DNA of 7,771 bases from an uncultured bacterium (GTDB taxonomy: Bacteria > Patescibacteria > JAEDAM01 > Absconditabacterales > Absconditicoccaceae). Below the pieces are notes generated by a model. The model had not been told where the DNA came from and ran no database searches. It saw only the letters and a program-made list of their open reading frames with translations. Location of the stretch: positions 1 to 7,771 of the forward strand of contig CAIVDB010000089.1 of NCBI GenBank assembly GCA_903904545.1, read 5' to 3'. Position 1 is the first letter of the stretch; every line of letters starts with the position of its first letter. The translations under genes and the position numbers were made by a program. Positions 7,686 through 7,771 of the stretch are shown in pieces.

Positions 7686-7742
7686 AAGAGCGAAGTGATT
7701 TACAAGATAAAACACGAGAAAGAGATGAAACTCTTGCTATTT

Positions 7743-7770
7743 TTGATATTATTGTTGTAATATTTGACAA
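7743..7770 (-). promoter_or_regulatory. Possible promoter of the sigma factor gene
   Basis: On the minus strand TTGTCA (7765-7770) and TATCAA (7743-7748) are spaced by 16 bases, implying a leader of about 50 bases. A small dyad lies in the spacer region (ATATTA 7746-7751, TAATAT 7758-7763). The -10 match is only four of six, and the window ends here, so this is tentative. Confidence 0.3.
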
Positions 7771-7771
7771 A

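Noticed and set aside
7686..7715. GTG start for the sigma factor at 7715
   Set aside because: It would add ten hydrophobic residues not typical of region 1.1; an ATG lies just downstream, though the evidence is not decisive.
1..7771. tRNA, rRNA or riboswitch genes
   Set aside because: I saw no cloverleaf, conserved rRNA segment or known riboswitch core in the gaps.

Overview
This window comes from an AT-rich bacterial genome that reads UGA as glycine (translation table 25), as in Candidatus Absconditabacteria (SR1) and Gracilibacteria (BD1-5). With UGA as a stop, several genes appear broken. With UGA as glycine, they become single uninterrupted reading frames, and the UGA codons fall on conserved glycines: the EPG-AMRA, LGGT and IGLTIETRP motifs of Elp3, for example. 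All five genes end in TAA or TAG. The sequence does not settle which of the two lineages it belongs to.

Layout: (1) bases 1-1044, plus strand, the 3' part of a secreted surface protein with S-layer-homology-like repeats; (2) a perfect 14-bp inverted repeat just before the next start; (3) 1117-2997, plus strand, elp3, a tRNA wobble-uridine modification enzyme whose interdomain linker carries two small repeat insertions; (4) a 62-bp convergent gap; (5) 3060-4217, minus strand, an unrecognised membrane-anchored protein extremely rich in UGA-Gly codons; (6) a five-copy heptamer array; (7) 4326-6227, minus strand, gyrB; (8) a 186-bp gap with a perfect 43-bp tandem duplication and a likely gyrB promoter; (9) 6414-7685, minus strand, the primary sigma factor (rpoD-like), with a possible promoter at the window edge.

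The minus-strand genes run rpoD, gyrB, then the hypothetical gene, so core transcription and DNA topology functions sit next to envelope-type accessory genes. I see no metabolic operon, phage, transposase, CRISPR array or RNA gene. The two most notable themes are the uneven use of reassigned UGA (0 of about 53 glycines in gyrB against 16 of 24 in the hypothetical protein) and the many short tandem or palindromic repeats at gene borders and, in elp3, inside coding sequence.
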